Below, piece by piece: positions 24,201 through 38,200 of a stretch of 64,000 nucleotides of DNA (positions are counted from its first letter, which is position 1; each line of letters opens with the position of its first letter). The DNA lies in NCBI GenBank assembly GCA_021397835.1, contig JAJFZO010000855.1, positions 240,001-304,000 on the forward strand. Direction: 5' to 3'. The notes under the pieces were generated by a model. That model was not told the origin of the DNA, did no database searches, and worked only from the letters and a program-made list of their open reading frames with translations. A program made the position numbers and the translations under genes. This stretch comes from Moringa oleifera (lineage: Eukaryota > Streptophyta > Magnoliopsida > Brassicales > Moringaceae).

Positions 24201-26270
24201 CATTTCGTTGCCCACGTTTTTCCCACCGATGAGCCCTTGGCAGCAGGGGTGTCACACCTTGCCCAAGCTGGCCATGTGGCTCGCTCATTGCTGACGGCCG
24301 ACGATCGTATCGTCGATCGCGCTGCGCAATAAGTTCGCCTAGGCAAGCCTGGGAATCAGGATCCAGCCCTGCATTCCCCACCTCGAGAGCCTGCGACGAA
24401 GCACTCCGCATGCTCAAAATCCCCCCAACGATTTGGCCCTCGCGTAGCATGCATCATCGTTAGCTTCGTCGCCCACACCGTGGAGTTAGTGTAGCCACAT
24501 CCCAGCTCATTATCCCATAATTTCTCTCGTTTAGTTGCCCACGTTTTTCCCACCGATGAGGCCTTAGCAACAGGGGTGTCACGCCTTGCCTAGGCTGGCT
24601 ATCTAGCTCTCTTGTTTTTAACGGCCGACGATCGTGTCGTTGATCGCACTGCATAACGAGTCCACTTAGGCAAGCCTGAGCGTCGGGATCCAACCCAACA
24701 TCCATCGCCTCGAGGGCCTGTGACGAAGCACTCCGCATGCTCGAAATTCCCCCTAATGATTTGGCCCTCACGTAGCATGCATTATCGTTAGCTTCGCCGC
24801 CCACACTGTCAAACTTGTGTAGACACCTCCCAGCTCATTATCCCACGATTTTTCTCATTTCGTTGCCCACATTTTTCCCACCGATGAGGCCTTGGCAGCA
24901 GGGGTGCCCAGGCTGGCCGTGTGGCTCGCTCATTGCAAACGGCCGACGATCATGTCGTCGATCGCGCTGCGCAACGAGTCCGCCTAGGCAAGACTGAGCG
25001 TCGGTATCCAACCCCACGTTCGACTCCTCGAGGGCCTGTGATAAAGCACTCCGCATGCTCGAAATTCCCCCCAACGATTTGGCCCTCGCGTAGCATACAT
25101 CATCGTTAGCTTCGGCGCCCACACTGTCGAGCTTGTGCAGCCACATCCCAGGTCATTACCCCACGACTTTTCTCATTTCGTTGCCCATGTCTTTCCCACC
25201 GATGAGGCCTTGGCAGCAAGGGTGTCACGCCTTGCCCAGGTTGGCCGTGTGGCTCGCTCATTGCTAATGGCCGACGATTGTGTCGTCGATCGCGCTGCGC
25301 AATGACTCCGCCCAGGCAAGACTTGGCATCAGGATGCAGCCCCGCATCCGTCGCCTCGAGGGCCTGCAACGAAGCACTCAACATAATTAAAATCCCCCCA
25401 GTGATTTGGCCCTCGCGTAGCATGCATCATCGTTAGCTTCGCCACCCACACCGTCGAGCTTGTGTAGCCACATCCCAGCTCATTATCCCTCGATTTTTCT
25501 CATTTCATTGCCCACGTTTTTCCCACCGATGAGGCCATGGCAGCAGATGTGTCACGCCTTGCCCAGGCTGGCCGTATGGCTCGCTCATTGCTAACGGACG
25601 ACGATCGTGTCGTCGATCGTGCTGCGCAGTGAGTCCGCCTTGGCAAGCTTGGGCATCAAGATTTAGCGCTGCATCTGCCGCCTCAAGGGCCTGCTTCGAA
25701 GCACTCCGCATGCTCAAAATTCCCCCTAACGATTTGGCCCTCGCGTAGCATGCATCATCGTTAGCTTCACCCCCCACAACGTCGAGCTTTTATAGCCACA
25801 TCCAAGCTCATTATCCCATTATTTTTCTCATTTCGTTGCCCACATTTTTCCCACCGATGAGGCCTTAGCAACAGGGGTGCCTAGGCTGGCCGTGTGGCTC
25901 GCTCATTGCTAACGGCCGACCATCATGTCATCGAACACGCTGCGCAACGAGTCCGCCAAGGCAAGCCTGGGCATCAGGATTTAGCCCTGCATCTGCCACC
26001 TCGAGGGCTTGCGACGAAGCACTCCGCATGCTCAAAATCCCCCCAGCGATTTGGCCCTCGCGTAGCATGCAATATCGTTAGCTTCGCTGCCCACACCTTC
26101 GAGTTTGACTAGCCACATCCCAGCTCATAATCCCACGATTTTTCTCATTTCGTTGCCCACGTCTTTCCCACCGATGAGGCCTTAGCAGCAGATATGTCAG
26201 CCTTGCCCAGGCTGGCCGTATGGCTCGCTCATTGCTAACGGACAACGATCGTGTCGTCGATCGCGCTGCG

Positions 26271-26850
26271 CAAAGAGTCCTCCTAGGCAAGCCTGGGGAT
26301 CAGGATTTAGCTCTGCATCTGCCGCCTCGAGGGCCTGTGACGAAGCACTCCGCATGCTCAAAATCCCCCCAGCGATTTGGCCCTCGTGTAGCATGCATCA
26401 TCGTTAGCTTCATCGCCCACACCGTCGAGTTTGTCTAGCCACATCTCAGCTCATTATCCCACAATTTCTCTCGTTTCGTTGCCCACGTTTTTCCCACTGA
26501 TGAGGCCTTAGCAAAAGGGGTGTCACGCCTTGCCCAGGCTTGCTGTCTGGCTCGTTTATTGCTAACGGCCGACGATCGTGTCGTCGATCGCGCTGCGCAA
26601 AGAGTCCTCCTAGGCAAGCCTGGGCATCAGGATTTAGCCCTGCATCTGCCGCCTCGAGGGCCTGCGACGAAGCACTCCGCATGCTCAAAATCCCCCCAGC
26701 GATTTGGCCCTCGCGTAGCATGCATCATCGTTAGCTTCATCGCCCACACCGTCGAGTTTGTCTAGCCACATCTCAGCTCATTATCCCACAATTTCTCTCG
26801 TTTCGTTGCCCACGTTTTTCCCACTGATGAGGCCTTAGAAACAGGGATGT
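26271..26850. repeat. Recent tandem duplication of one monomer
   Basis: The rare variant CAAAGAGTCCTCCTAGGCA occurs at 26271 and again 327 bp downstream at 26598. The sequences that follow are nearly identical through CATCGCCCACACCGTCG and into the next CCCACTGATGAGGCCTTAG. Such similarity between adjacent monomers is unusual in this domain and indicates a recent one-monomer gain. Confidence 0.75.
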
Positions 26851-29800
26851 CACGCCTTGCCCAGGCTTGCTGTCTGGCTCGTTTATTGCTAACGGCCGAC
26901 GATCGTGTCGTCGATCGCGCTGCACAACGAGTTCGCCTATGCAAGCCTGAGCGTCGGGATCCAACCCCACATCCGCCGCCTCGAGGGCCTGCGATGAAGC
27001 ATTCCGCATGCTCAAAATTCCCCCCTAACGATTTGGCCCTCGCGTAGAATGCATCATCGTTAGCTTCGTCTCCCACACTGTCGAGCTTGCATAGCCACAT
27101 CCCAGCTCATTATCCCATTATTTTTCTCAATTCGTTGCCCACATTTTTCCCATCGATGAGGCCTTGGCAGCAGGGGTGTCCAGGCTGGCCGTGTGGCTCG
27201 CTCATTGCTAACGGCCGACGATCACGTCGTCGATCGCGCTGCACAATGAGTCCACCTAAGCATGCCTGGGCATCAAGATCCAGCTCCGCTTCCACTGCCT
27301 CGAAGGCCTGCGATGATGCACTCCTAATGCTCAAAATCCCCCCAGCGATTTGGCCCTCACGTAGCATGCATCATCGTTAGCTTCGCCGCGCACACCGTCG
27401 AGCTTGTATAGCCACATCCAAGCTCATTATCCCATTATTTTTCTCATTTCGTTGCCCACATATTTCCCACTGATGAGGTCTTGGCGGCAGGGGTGCCCAG
27501 GCTGGCCATGTGGCTCGCTCATTGCTAACGGCCGATGATTATGTCGTCGAACGCGCTGCGCAACAAGTCCACCTAGGCAAGCCTGGGCGTCGGGATCCAG
27601 CTCCGCATCCGCCGCCTCGGGGGCCTGCGATGAAGCACTTCGAATGCTCAAAATCCCCCCAGCGATTTGGCCCTCACGTAGCATGCATCATCGTTAGCTT
27701 CGCTGCCCACACAATCGAGCTTGTGTAGCCACATCCCAGCTCATTATCTCACGATTTTTCTCATTTTGTTGGCCATGTTTTTTCCACCGATGAGGCCTTG
27801 GCAGCAGGAGTGCCCAAGCTGGCCGTGTGGCTCGCTCATTGCTAACGGCCGACGATCATGTCATCGATCGCGCTGCGCAACGAGTCCACCTAGGCAAGTC
27901 TGAGCGTCGGGAACCAACCCTACATCCACCGCCTCGAGGGCCTGCGACGAAGAACTCCGCATGCTCAAAATTCTCCCTAACGATTTGGCCCTCGCGTAGC
28001 ATGGACCATCGTTAGCTTCGCCGCCCACACCGTCGAGCTTGTATAGCCACATCCTAGCTCATTATCCCATTATTTTTCTCATTTCGTTGCCCACATTTTT
28101 CCCACCGATGAGGCCTTGGTAGCAGGGGTGCCCAGGCTGGCCGTGTGGCTCGCTCATTGCTAACGGCCGACAATCATGTCGTCGATCGCGCTGCGCAACG
28201 AGTCCACCTAGGCAAGCCTGGGCGTCGGGATACGGCTCCTCCTCGGTCGCCTCGAGGGCCTGCGACGAAGCACTCAGCATACTCAAAATCCCCCCAGCGA
28301 TTTGGCACCACGTAGCATCCATCATCGTTAGCTTCGCCGACCACACCATCGAGCTTGTATAGCCACATCCCAGCTCATTATCTCACGATTTTTCTCATTT
28401 TGTTGGCCATGTTTTTTCCACCGATGAGGCCTTGGCAGCAGGGGTGTCACACCTTGCCCAGGCTGGCTATCTGGCTCGCTTGTTTTTGACTGCCGACGAT
28501 CGTGTCGTCGATCGCGCTGCGCAACGAGTCCGCCTAGGCAAGCCTGAGCGTCGAGATCTAACCCCACATCCGTCGCCTCGAGGGCCTACGACGAAGAACT
28601 CCGCATGCTCAAAATTCTCCTTAACGATTTGGCCCTCGCGTAGCATGGATCATCGTTAGCTTCGTCGCCCACACCGTCGAGCTTGTATAGCCACATCCCA
28701 GCTCATTATGCCATTATTTTTCTCATTTTGTTGCCCACATTTTTCCCACCTATGAGGCCTTGGCTGTAAGGGTGCCCAGGCTGGCCGTGTGGCTCGCTCA
28801 TTGCTAATGGCCGACGATCATGTCGTCGATCGCGCTGCGTAACGAGTCCACCTAGGCAAGCCTGGGCGTCGGGATCCAGCTCCTCCTCGGCCACCTCGAG
28901 GGCCTGCGACGAAGCACTCAGCATGCTCAAAATCCACCCAGCGATTTGGCCCTCACGTAGCATGCATCATCATTAGCTTCGCCGCCCACACCGTCAAGCT
29001 TGTACAGCCACATCCCAGCTCATTATCCCACAATTTCTCTCATTTCGTTGCCCACGTTTTTCCCACCGATGAGGCCTTAGCAACAGGGGTGTCACGCCTT
29101 GCCCAGGCTGGCTGTCTCGCTCGCTTGTTTCTAGCGGCTGATGATCGTGTCGTCAATCGCGCTGCGCAACGAGGCCGCCAAGGCAAGCTTGGGCATCGGG
29201 ATCCAGCCCTGCATTCGCCGCCTCGAGAGCCTGCGACGAAGCACTCCGCATGCTCAAAATCCCCATAGTGATTTGGCCCTCGCATGGCATGCATCATCGT
29301 TAGCTTCGTCGCCCACACCGTCGAGTTAGTGTAGCCACATCCCAGCTCATTATCCCATAATTTCTCTCGTTTCGTTGCCCATGTTTTTCCCACCGATGAG
29401 GCCTTAGCAACAGGGGTGTCACGCCTTGCCCATGCTGGCTTTCTGGCTCGTTTGTTGCTAACGGCCCACGATCATGTCGTCGATCACGCTGCGCAACGAG
29501 TCCGACAAGGCAAGCTTGAGCGTCGGGATCTAACCCCACATCCGTCGCCCCAAGGGCCTGTGATGAAGCACTCCGCATGCTCAAAATTACCCCCAACGAT
29601 TTGGCCCTCGCGTAGCATGCATCATCGTTAGCTTCGTCGCCTCCACCGTCGAGCTTGTGTAGCCACATCCCAGCTCATTATCCCACGATTTTTCTCATTT
29701 CGTTCCCCACGTCTTTCCTACCGATGAGGCCTTGGCAGCAGGGGTGTCACGCCTTGCCCAGGCTGGCCGTGAGGCTCGCTCATTGCTGACGGCCGACGAT

Positions 29801-30693
29801 TGTGTCGTCGATCGCGTTGCGCAACGAGTCCGCCCAGGCAAGGCAGGGCGTTGGGATCCAGCCCTGCATCTGCCGCCTCGAGGGCCTGCGACGAAGAACT
29901 TAGCATGCTAAAAATCGCCCCAGCGATTTGGCCCTCACGTATCATGCATCATCGTTAGTTTCGCCACCCACACAGGAAAGCTTATGTAGCCACATCCCAG
30001 CACATTATCCCACGATTGTTCTCATTTCATTGCCCACGTTTTTCCCATCGATGAGGCCTTGGCAGGAGATGTGCCACGCCTTGCCCAGGCTGGCTGTCAG
30101 GCTCGGTTGTTTCTAACTTCCGACGATCGTGTCATCGATCGCGCTGCGCAACGAGTCCACCTAGGCAAGCTTGAGCGTCGGGATCCAACCCCACATCCGT
30201 CGCCTCGAGGGCCTGTGACGAAGCACTCCGCATGCTCAAAATTCTCCCTAACGATTTTGCCCTCGCGTAGCATGCATCATCGTTAGTTTCGCCACCCACA
30301 CCGTCGAGCTTGTATAGCCACAGCCCAACTTATTATCCCATTATTTTTGTCATTTCATTGCCCACATTTTTCCCACCGTTGAGGCCTTGGCAGCAGGGGT
30401 GCCCAGGCTGGCCGTGTGGCTCGCTCATTGCTAACGACTGACGATCATGTTGTCGATCGCGCTGCGCACGAGTCCACCTAAGCAAGCCTGGGCGTCGGGA
30501 TCCAGCTCCGCCTCGGCCGCCTCGAGGGCCTGCGACGAAGCACTCAGCATGCACAAAATCCCCCCAGCGATTTAGCCCTCACGTAGCATGCATCATCGTT
30601 AGCTTCGCTGCCCGCACCGTCGAGCTTGTATAGCCACATCCCAGCTCATTATCCCATAATTTCTCTCGTTTCGTTGCCCACGTTTTTCCCACC

Positions 30694-33294
30694 GATGAGG
30701 CCTTAGCAACAGGGGTGTCACGCCTAGCCCAGGCTGGCTGTATGGCTCGCTTGTTTCTAGCGGCAGATGATCGTGTCGTCGATCGCGCTGCGCAACGAGT
30801 CTGCCTAGGCAAGCCTGGGCATCGAGATCCATCCCTGCATTCCCCGCCTCGAGAACCTATGATGAAGCACTCCGCATGCTCGAAATTCCCCCCAACGATT
30901 TGGGCCTCGCGTAGCTTGCATCATCGTTAGCTTCGCCGCCCACACCGTCGAGCTTGTGTAGCCACATCCCAGCTCATTATCCCACGATTTTTCTCATTTA
31001 GTTGCCCATATTTTTCCCACAGATGAGGCCTTAGCAACAGGGGTGTCACGCCTTGCCAATGCTGGCTGTCTGGCTCGCTCGTTGCTAACGGCCCATGATC
31101 GTGTCGTCGATCATGCTGCGCAACTAGTCCGACTAGGCAAGCTTGAGCGTCGGGATCCAACCCCACATCCGTCGCCCCAAGGGCCAGTGACGAAGCACTC
31201 CGCATGCTCGAAATTCCCCCCAACGATTTGGGCCTCGCGTAGCTTGCATCATCGTTAGCTTCGCCGCCTACACCGTCGAGCTTGTGTAGCCACATCCCAG
31301 CTCATTATCCCATGATTTTTCTCATTTAGCTGCCCATATTTTTCCCACCGATGAGGCCTTGGCAACAGGGGTGCCCAGGCTGGTCGTGTGGCTCGCTCAT
31401 TGCTAATGGCCGACGATCATGTCATCGATCGTGCTGTGCAACGGGTCCGCCTAGGTAAGCCTGGGCGTCGAGATCCAACCCCACATCCGTCGCCTCGAGG
31501 GCTTGTGACGAAGAAGTCCGCATGCTCAAAATCCCCCCAGCGATTTGGCCCTCGCGTAGCATGTATCATCGTTAGCTTCGCCGCCCACACCGTCGAGCTT
31601 GTGTAGCCACATCCCAGCTCATTATCCCACGATTTTCCTCATTTCGTTGTCCACGTTTTTCCCACAGATGAGGCCTTGGCAGCAGGGGTGTCACGCCTTG
31701 CCCAGGCTGGCCGTGTGGCTCACTCATTGCTAACGGACGACGATCGTGTCGTCGATCGCGCTGCGCAATGAGTCTGCCAAGGCAAGCTTGGGCATCGTGA
31801 TTTAACCCTGCATCTGCCGCCTCGAGGGCCTACTACGAAGCACTCAGCATGCTCAAAATTCCCCCAGCGATTTGGACCTCACGTAGCATGCATCATCGTT
31901 AGCTTCGCCGCCCACACCGTCGAGCTTGTATAGCCACATCCCAGCTCATTATCCCACAATTTCTCTCGTTTCGTTGCCCACATTTTTCCCACCGATGAGG
32001 CCTTAGCAACAGTGGTGTCACGCCTTGCCCACGCTGGCTGTCTGGCTCGCTTGTTTCTAGCGGCTGATGATCGTGTCGTCCATCGCGCTGCGCAACGAGT
32101 CTGCCTATGCAAGCCTGGGCATCGGGATCCAGCCCTGCATTCCCCGCCTCGAGAACCTGTGACGAAGCACTCCGCATGCTCAAAATCCCCCCAGCGATTT
32201 GGCCCTCGCGTGGCATGCATCATCATTAGCGTCGTCGCCCACACCGTTGAGTTAGTGTAGCCACATCCCAGCTCATTATCCCACAATTTCTCTCGTTTCG
32301 TTGCCCACGTTTTTCCCACCGATGAGGCCTTAGCAACAGGGGTGTCACGCCTTGCCCATGCTGGCTGTCTGGCTCGCTCGTTGCTAACGGCCCACGATCG
32401 TGTCGTCGATCACGCTGCGCAACTAGTCCGACTAGGCAAGCCTGAGCGTCGGGATCCAACCCCACATCCGTCGCCCCAAGGGCCTGTGACGAAGCACTCC
32501 GCATGCTCGAAATTCCCCCCAATGATTTGGCCCTCGCGTAGCTTGCATCATCGTTAGCTTCGCCGCTCACACCGTCGAGCTTGTGTAGCCACATCCCAGC
32601 TCATTATCCCACGATTTTTCTCATTTAGTTGCCCACATTTTTCCCACCGATGAGGCCTTGGCAGCATATGTGTCACGCCTTGCCCAGGCTGGCTGTATGG
32701 CTCGCTCATTGCTAACGGACAACGATCGTGTCGTTGATCGCGCTGCGCAACGAGTCTGCCTAGGCAAGCTTGGGCATCGGGATTTAGCCCTGCATCTGCC
32801 ACCTCGAGGGCCTGCGACGAAGCACTCCGCATGCTCAAAATTCCCCCTAACGATTTGGCCCTTGCGTAGCATGCATCATCGTTAGCTTCGCCGCCTACAC
32901 CGTCGAGCTTGTATAGCCACATTCAAGCTCATTATCCCATTATTTTTCTCATTTCATTTCCCACATTTTTCCCATCGATGAGGCCTTAGCAGCAGAGGGT
33001 GCCTATGCTGGTCATGTGGCTCGCTCATTGCTAACGGTCGACAATCATGTCGTCGAACGCGTTGCGCAACGAGTCCGCCTAGGCAAGCCTGGGCATAAGG
33101 ATTTAGCCCTGCATCTGCCACCTTGAGGGCCTGCGACGAAGCACTCCGCATGCTCAAAATCCCCACAGCGATTCGGCCCTCGCGTAGCATGCATCATCGT
33201 TAGCTTCGTCGCCCACACCGTCGAGTTTGACTAGCAACATCTTAGCTCATTATCCCACAATTTCTCTTGTTTCGTTGCCCACGTTATTCCCACC
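30694..33294. repeat. Tetramer repeat of ~1300 bp, two copies
   Basis: A four-monomer block starting at 30694 recurs at 31994 (1300 bp). The shared series includes a monomer with GCATTCCCCGCCTCGAGAA, then one with CCGTCGCCCCAAGGGCC. The second copy diverges toward its end. The length fits three long monomers plus one short one. Confidence 0.65.
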
Positions 33295-34159
33295 GATGAG
33301 GCCTTCGCAACAGGGGTGTCAAGCCTTGCCAAGGCTGGCTGTCTGGCTCGCTTGTTGCTAAAGGCCGACGATCATGTCGTCGACAGCGCTACGCAACGAG
33401 TTCGCCTTGGCAAGCCTGAGCGTCGGGATCTAACCCCACGTTCGCCTCCTCGAGGGCCCGTGACGAATTACTCCGTTTGCTCGAAATTCCCCCCAACGAT
33501 TTGACCCTTGCGTAGCATGCATCATCGTTGGCTTCGCCGCCCATACCGTCGAGCTTGTGTAGCCACATCCCAGCTCATAATCCCACGATTTTTCTCATTT
33601 TGTTGCCCATGTCTTTCCCACCGATGAGGCCTTGGCAGCAGATGTGTCACACCTTGCCCAGGCTGCCGTATGACTCGCTCATTGCTAACTGACGATGAAT
33701 GTGTCGTCGATCGCGCTGCGCAGCGAGTCCGCCTAGGAAAGCCTGGGCCTCAGGATTTAGCCCTGCATCTGTCGCCTCGAGGGCCTGCGATGAAGCACTC
33801 CACATGCTCAAAATCCCCCCAGCGATTTGGCCCTTGCGTAGCATGCATCATCGTTAGCTTCGTCGCCCACACCGTCGAGTTTGTCTAGCAACGTCTCAGC
33901 TCATTATCCCACAATTTCTCTCGTTTCGTTGCCCACGTTTTTCCCATTAATGAGGCCTTAGCAAAAGGGGTGTCACGCCTTGCCCAGGCTGGCTGTCTGG
34001 CTCGCTTGTTGCTAACAGACGACGATCATATCGTCGATCAAGCTGTGCAACGAGTTCGCCTAGGCAAGCCTGAGCGTCGGGATCTAAACCCACATCCGCC
34101 GCCTCGAGGGCCTGCGACGAAGCACTCTGCATGCTCAAAATTCCCCCTAACGATTTGGC

Positions 34160-34200
34160 CATCGCGTAGCATGCATCATTATCCCACAAATTTTCTCATT
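34160..34200. repeat. Deletion junction joining two monomers
   Basis: GTAGCATGCATCATTATCCCAC at about 34167-34186 joins the end region of one monomer (ATGCATCAT) directly to the start of the next (CTCATTATCCCAC). The TTAGCTTCG to CAGCTC segment, about 60 bp, is missing. CAT repeats at the join suggest microhomology. Confidence 0.75.
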
Positions 34201-34724
34201 TCGTTGCCCACATTTTTCCCACTGATGAGGCCTTGGCAGAAGGGGTGCCCAGGCTGGCCGTGTGGCTCGCTCATTGCTAACGACCGACGATCATGTCGTC
34301 GATCGCGCTGCGCAAGGAGTCTTCCAAGGCAAGCCTGAGCATCGGTATCCAAGCCCACGTTCACCTTCTCGAGGGCCTGTGACAAATTACTCCGCTTGCT
34401 CGAAATTCCCCCCAACGATTTGGCCCTCGCGTAGCATGCATTATCGTTAGCTTCGCCACCCACACCATCGAGCTTGTGTAGACACATCCCAGCTCATTAT
34501 CCCACGATTTTTCTCATTTCGTTTCCCACGTCTTTCCCACCGATGAGGCCTTGGCAGCAGGGGTGTCACGCCTTGCCCAGGCTGGCCGTGTGGCTCGCTC
34601 ATTGCTAACGACCGACGATTGTGTCGTCGATCGCGCTGCGCAACGAGTCCGCCCAGGCAAGCCTGGGTGTTGGGATCCATCCCTGCATCCGCCGCCTCGA
34701 GGGCCTGCGACGAAGCACTCAGCT

Positions 34725-34750
34725 TGCTAAAAATCCCCTAAGCAAGCCTG
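34725..34750. repeat. Fusion of two monomers within the central region
   Basis: One monomer reads as far as GCTAAAAATCCCC and then jumps back to TAAGCAAGCCTGGGCGTC of another subtype at about 34738. The result is an abnormal unit with two successive middle sections. CCCCTAA-like sequence is shared at the join. Confidence 0.75.
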
Positions 34751-35220
34751 GGCGTCAGGATCCAGCTCCGCATCCGCAGCTTCGAGAGCCTGCGATGATG
34801 CACTCCGAATGCTCAAAATCCCCCCAGCGATTTGGCCCTGACGTAGCATGCATCATCGTTAGCTTCGCCGCCCACACCGTCGAGCTTGTATAGCCACATC
34901 CAAGCTCATTATCCCATTATTTTTCTCATTTCGTTGCCCACATTTTTTCCACTGATGAGGCCTTGGCAGCAGGGGTGCCCAGGCTGCCGTATGACTCGCT
35001 CATTGCTAACTGACGACGAATAAGTCGTTGATCACGCTGCGCAGCGAGTTCGCCTAGGAAAGCCTGGGCCTCAGGATTTAGCCCTGCATCTGTCACCTCG
35101 AGGGCCTGCGACGAAGCACTCCACATGCTCAAAATCCCCCCAGCGTTTTGGCCCTCACGTAACATGCATCATCGTTTGTTTCGTCGCCCACACCGTCGAG
35201 TTTGTCTAGCAGCATCTCAG

Positions 35221-35245
35221 CTCATTATCCCACATTTTTCCCATT
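35221..35245. repeat. Small deletion between CCCAC direct repeats
   Basis: The monomer start normally reads TATCCCACAATTTC, then TTGCCCACGTTTTT; here it reads TATCCCACATTTTTCCC. About 25 bp between two CCCAC copies are missing. Confidence 0.75.
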
Positions 35246-38200
35246 CATGAGGCCTTAGCAATAGGGGTGTCATGCCTTGCCCAGGCTGGCTGTCTGGCTC
35301 GCCTGTTGCTCACGGCCAATGATCGTGTCATCGATCGAGCTGCGCAATGAGTTCACCTAGGCAAGCCTGAGCGTCGGGATCTAACCCTACATCCGCCGCC
35401 TCGAGGGCCTGCGACGAAGCACTCCGCATGCTCAAAATTCCCCCTAACGATTTGGCCATCGCGTAGCATGCATCATCGTTAGCTTCGTCGCTCACATTGT
35501 CGAGCTTGTATAGCCACATCCCAGCTCATTATCCCATTATTTCTCTCATTTCGTTGCCCACATTCTTCCCACCAATGAGGCCTTAGAAGCAGGGGTGTCC
35601 AGGCTGGCCGTGTGGCTCGCTCATTGCTAACGGCCGACGATCATGTCATCGATCGCACTGCGTAACGAGTCCACCTAGGCAAGCCTGGGCGTCGGGATCC
35701 AGCTCCGCATCTGTCGCCTCGAGGGCCTGCGATGAAGCACTCCGAATGCTCAAAATCCCCCTAGCGATTTGGCCCTCACGTAGCATGCATCATCGTTAGC
35801 TTCGCCGCCCACACCGTCGAGCTTGCGTAGCCACATCCCAGCTCATTATCCCACAATTTTTCTCATTTCGTTGCCCACATTTTTCCCACTGATGAGGCCT
35901 TGGCAGAAGGGGTGCCCATGCTAGCCGTGTGGCTCGCTCATTGCTAACGGCCGACGATCATGTCGTCGATCGCGCTGCGCAAGGAGTCCGCCAAGGCAAG
36001 CCTGAGCGTCGGTATCCAAGCCCACGTTCGCCTTCTCGAGGGCCTGTAACGAATTACTCCGCTTTCTCGAAATTCTCCCCAACGATTTGGCCCTCGCGTA
36101 GCATGCATCATCATTAGCTTCGTCGCCCACACCGTCGAGTTTGTCTAGCAACATCTCAGCTCATTGTCCCACAATTTCTCTCGTTTCGTTGCCCACGTTT
36201 TTCCCATTAATGAGGCCTTAGGAAAAGGGGTGTCACGCCTTGCCCAGGCTGTCTGTCTGGCTCGCTTGTTGCCAACAGCCGACGATCGTGTCGTCGATCG
36301 AGCTGCGCAATGAGTTCGCCTAGGCAAGCCTGAGCATCGGGATCTAACCCCACATCCGCTGCCTCGAGGGCCTGCGACGAAGCACTCCGCATGCTCAAAA
36401 TTCCCCCTAACGATTTGGCCCTCGCGTAGCATGCATCATCGTTAGCTTCGTCACCCACATTGTCGAGCTTGTATAGCCACATCCCAGCTCATTATCCCAT
36501 TATTTTTCTCATTTCGTTGCCCACATTCTTCCCATCGATGAGGCATTGGCAGCAGGGGTGTCCAGGCTGGCTGTGTGGCTCGCTCATTGCTAACGGTCGA
36601 CGATCATGTCGTTGATCGCCCTGCGCAACGAGTCCACCTAAGCAAGCCTGGGCGTCAGGGTCCAGCTCTGCATCCGCAGCCTCGAGGGACTTCGATGATG
36701 CACTCCGAATGCTCAAAATCCCCCCAGCAATTTGGCCCTCACGTAGCATGCATCATCGTTAGCTTCGCCGCCCACACCGTCGAGCTTGTATAGCCACATC
36801 CAAGCTCATTATCCCATTATTTTTCTCATTTCGTTGCCTACATTTTTCCCACTGATGAGGCTTTAGTAGCAAGGGTTCCCAGGCTGCCGTATGACTCGCT
36901 CATTGCTAACTGACGACGAATGTGTTGTCGATCGCGCTGCGCAGCGAGTCCGCCTAGGAAAGCCTGGGCCTCAGGATTTAGCCCTGCATCTGTCGCCTCG
37001 AGGGCCTGCGACGAAGCACTCCACATGCTCAAACTCCCCCTAGCGATTTGGCCCACGCGTGGCATGCATCATCATTAGCTTCGTCGCCCACACCGTCGAG
37101 TTTGTCTAGCAACATCTCAGCTCATTATCCCACAATTTCTCTCGTTTTGTTGCCCACGTTTTTCCCATTAATGAGGCCTTAGCAACAGGGGTGTCACACC
37201 TTGCCCAGGCTGGTTGTCTGGCTCGCTTGTTGCTAACAGCCGACGATCGTGTCGTCGATCGAGCTGCGCAATGAGTTCGCCTAGGCAAGCCTGAGCGTCG
37301 GGATCTAACCCCACATCCGCCGCCTCGAGGGCCTGCAACGAAGCACACCGCATGCTCAAAATTCCCCCTAACGATTTGGCCCTCGCGTAGCATGCATCAT
37401 CGTTAGCTTCGTCACCCACATTGTCGAGCTTGTATAGCCACATCCCAGCTCATTATCCCATTATTTTTCTCATTTCGTTGCCACATTCTTCCCATCGATG
37501 AGGCATTGGCAGCAGGGGTGTCCAGGCTGGCCGTGTGGCTCGCTCATTGCTAACGGTCGACGATCATGTCGTTGATCGCGCTGCGCAACGAGTCCACCTA
37601 AGCAAGCCTGGGCGTCAGGGTCCAGCTCTGCATCCGCAGCCTCGAGGGACTTCGATGATGCACTCCGAATGCTCAAAATCCCCCCAGCGATTTGGCCCTC
37701 ACGTAGCATGCATCATCGTTAGCTTCGCCGCCCACACCGTCGAGCTTGTATAGCCACATCCAAGCTCATTATCCCATTATTTTTCTCATTTCGTTGCCCA
37801 CATTTTTCCCACTGATGAGGCTTTAGTAGAGGGGTTCCCAGGCTGCCGTATGACTCGCTCATTGCTAACTGACGACGAATGTGTTGTCGATCGCGCTGCG
37901 CAGCGAGTCCGCCTAGGAAAGCCTGGGCCTCAGGATTTAGCCCTGCATCTGTCGCCTCGAGGGCCTGCGACGAAGCACTCCACATGCTCAAACTCCCTTT
38001 AGCGATTTGGCCCACGCGTGGCATGCATCATCATTAGCTTCGTCGCCCACACCGTCGAGTTTGTCTAGCAACATCTCAGCTCATTATCCCATTATTTTTC
38101 TCATTTCGTTGCCCACATTCTTCCCATCGATGAGGCATTGGCAGCAGGGGTGTCCAGGCTGGCCGTGTGGCTCGCTCATTGCTAACGGTCGACGATCATG

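Larger units (their letters stand above)
21285..36480. repeat. Satellite domain 3: irregular monomers with local amplification
   Basis: About 46 monomers of mixed subtype, without a domain-wide higher-order period. Short and long classes alternate irregularly. Subtypes include ones with CATCAGGATTTAGCCCTGCA, ones with CCCATTATTTTTCTC, and ones with CCGTCGCCCCAAGGGCC. Small local duplications and deletions inside it are listed separately. Confidence 0.85.
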
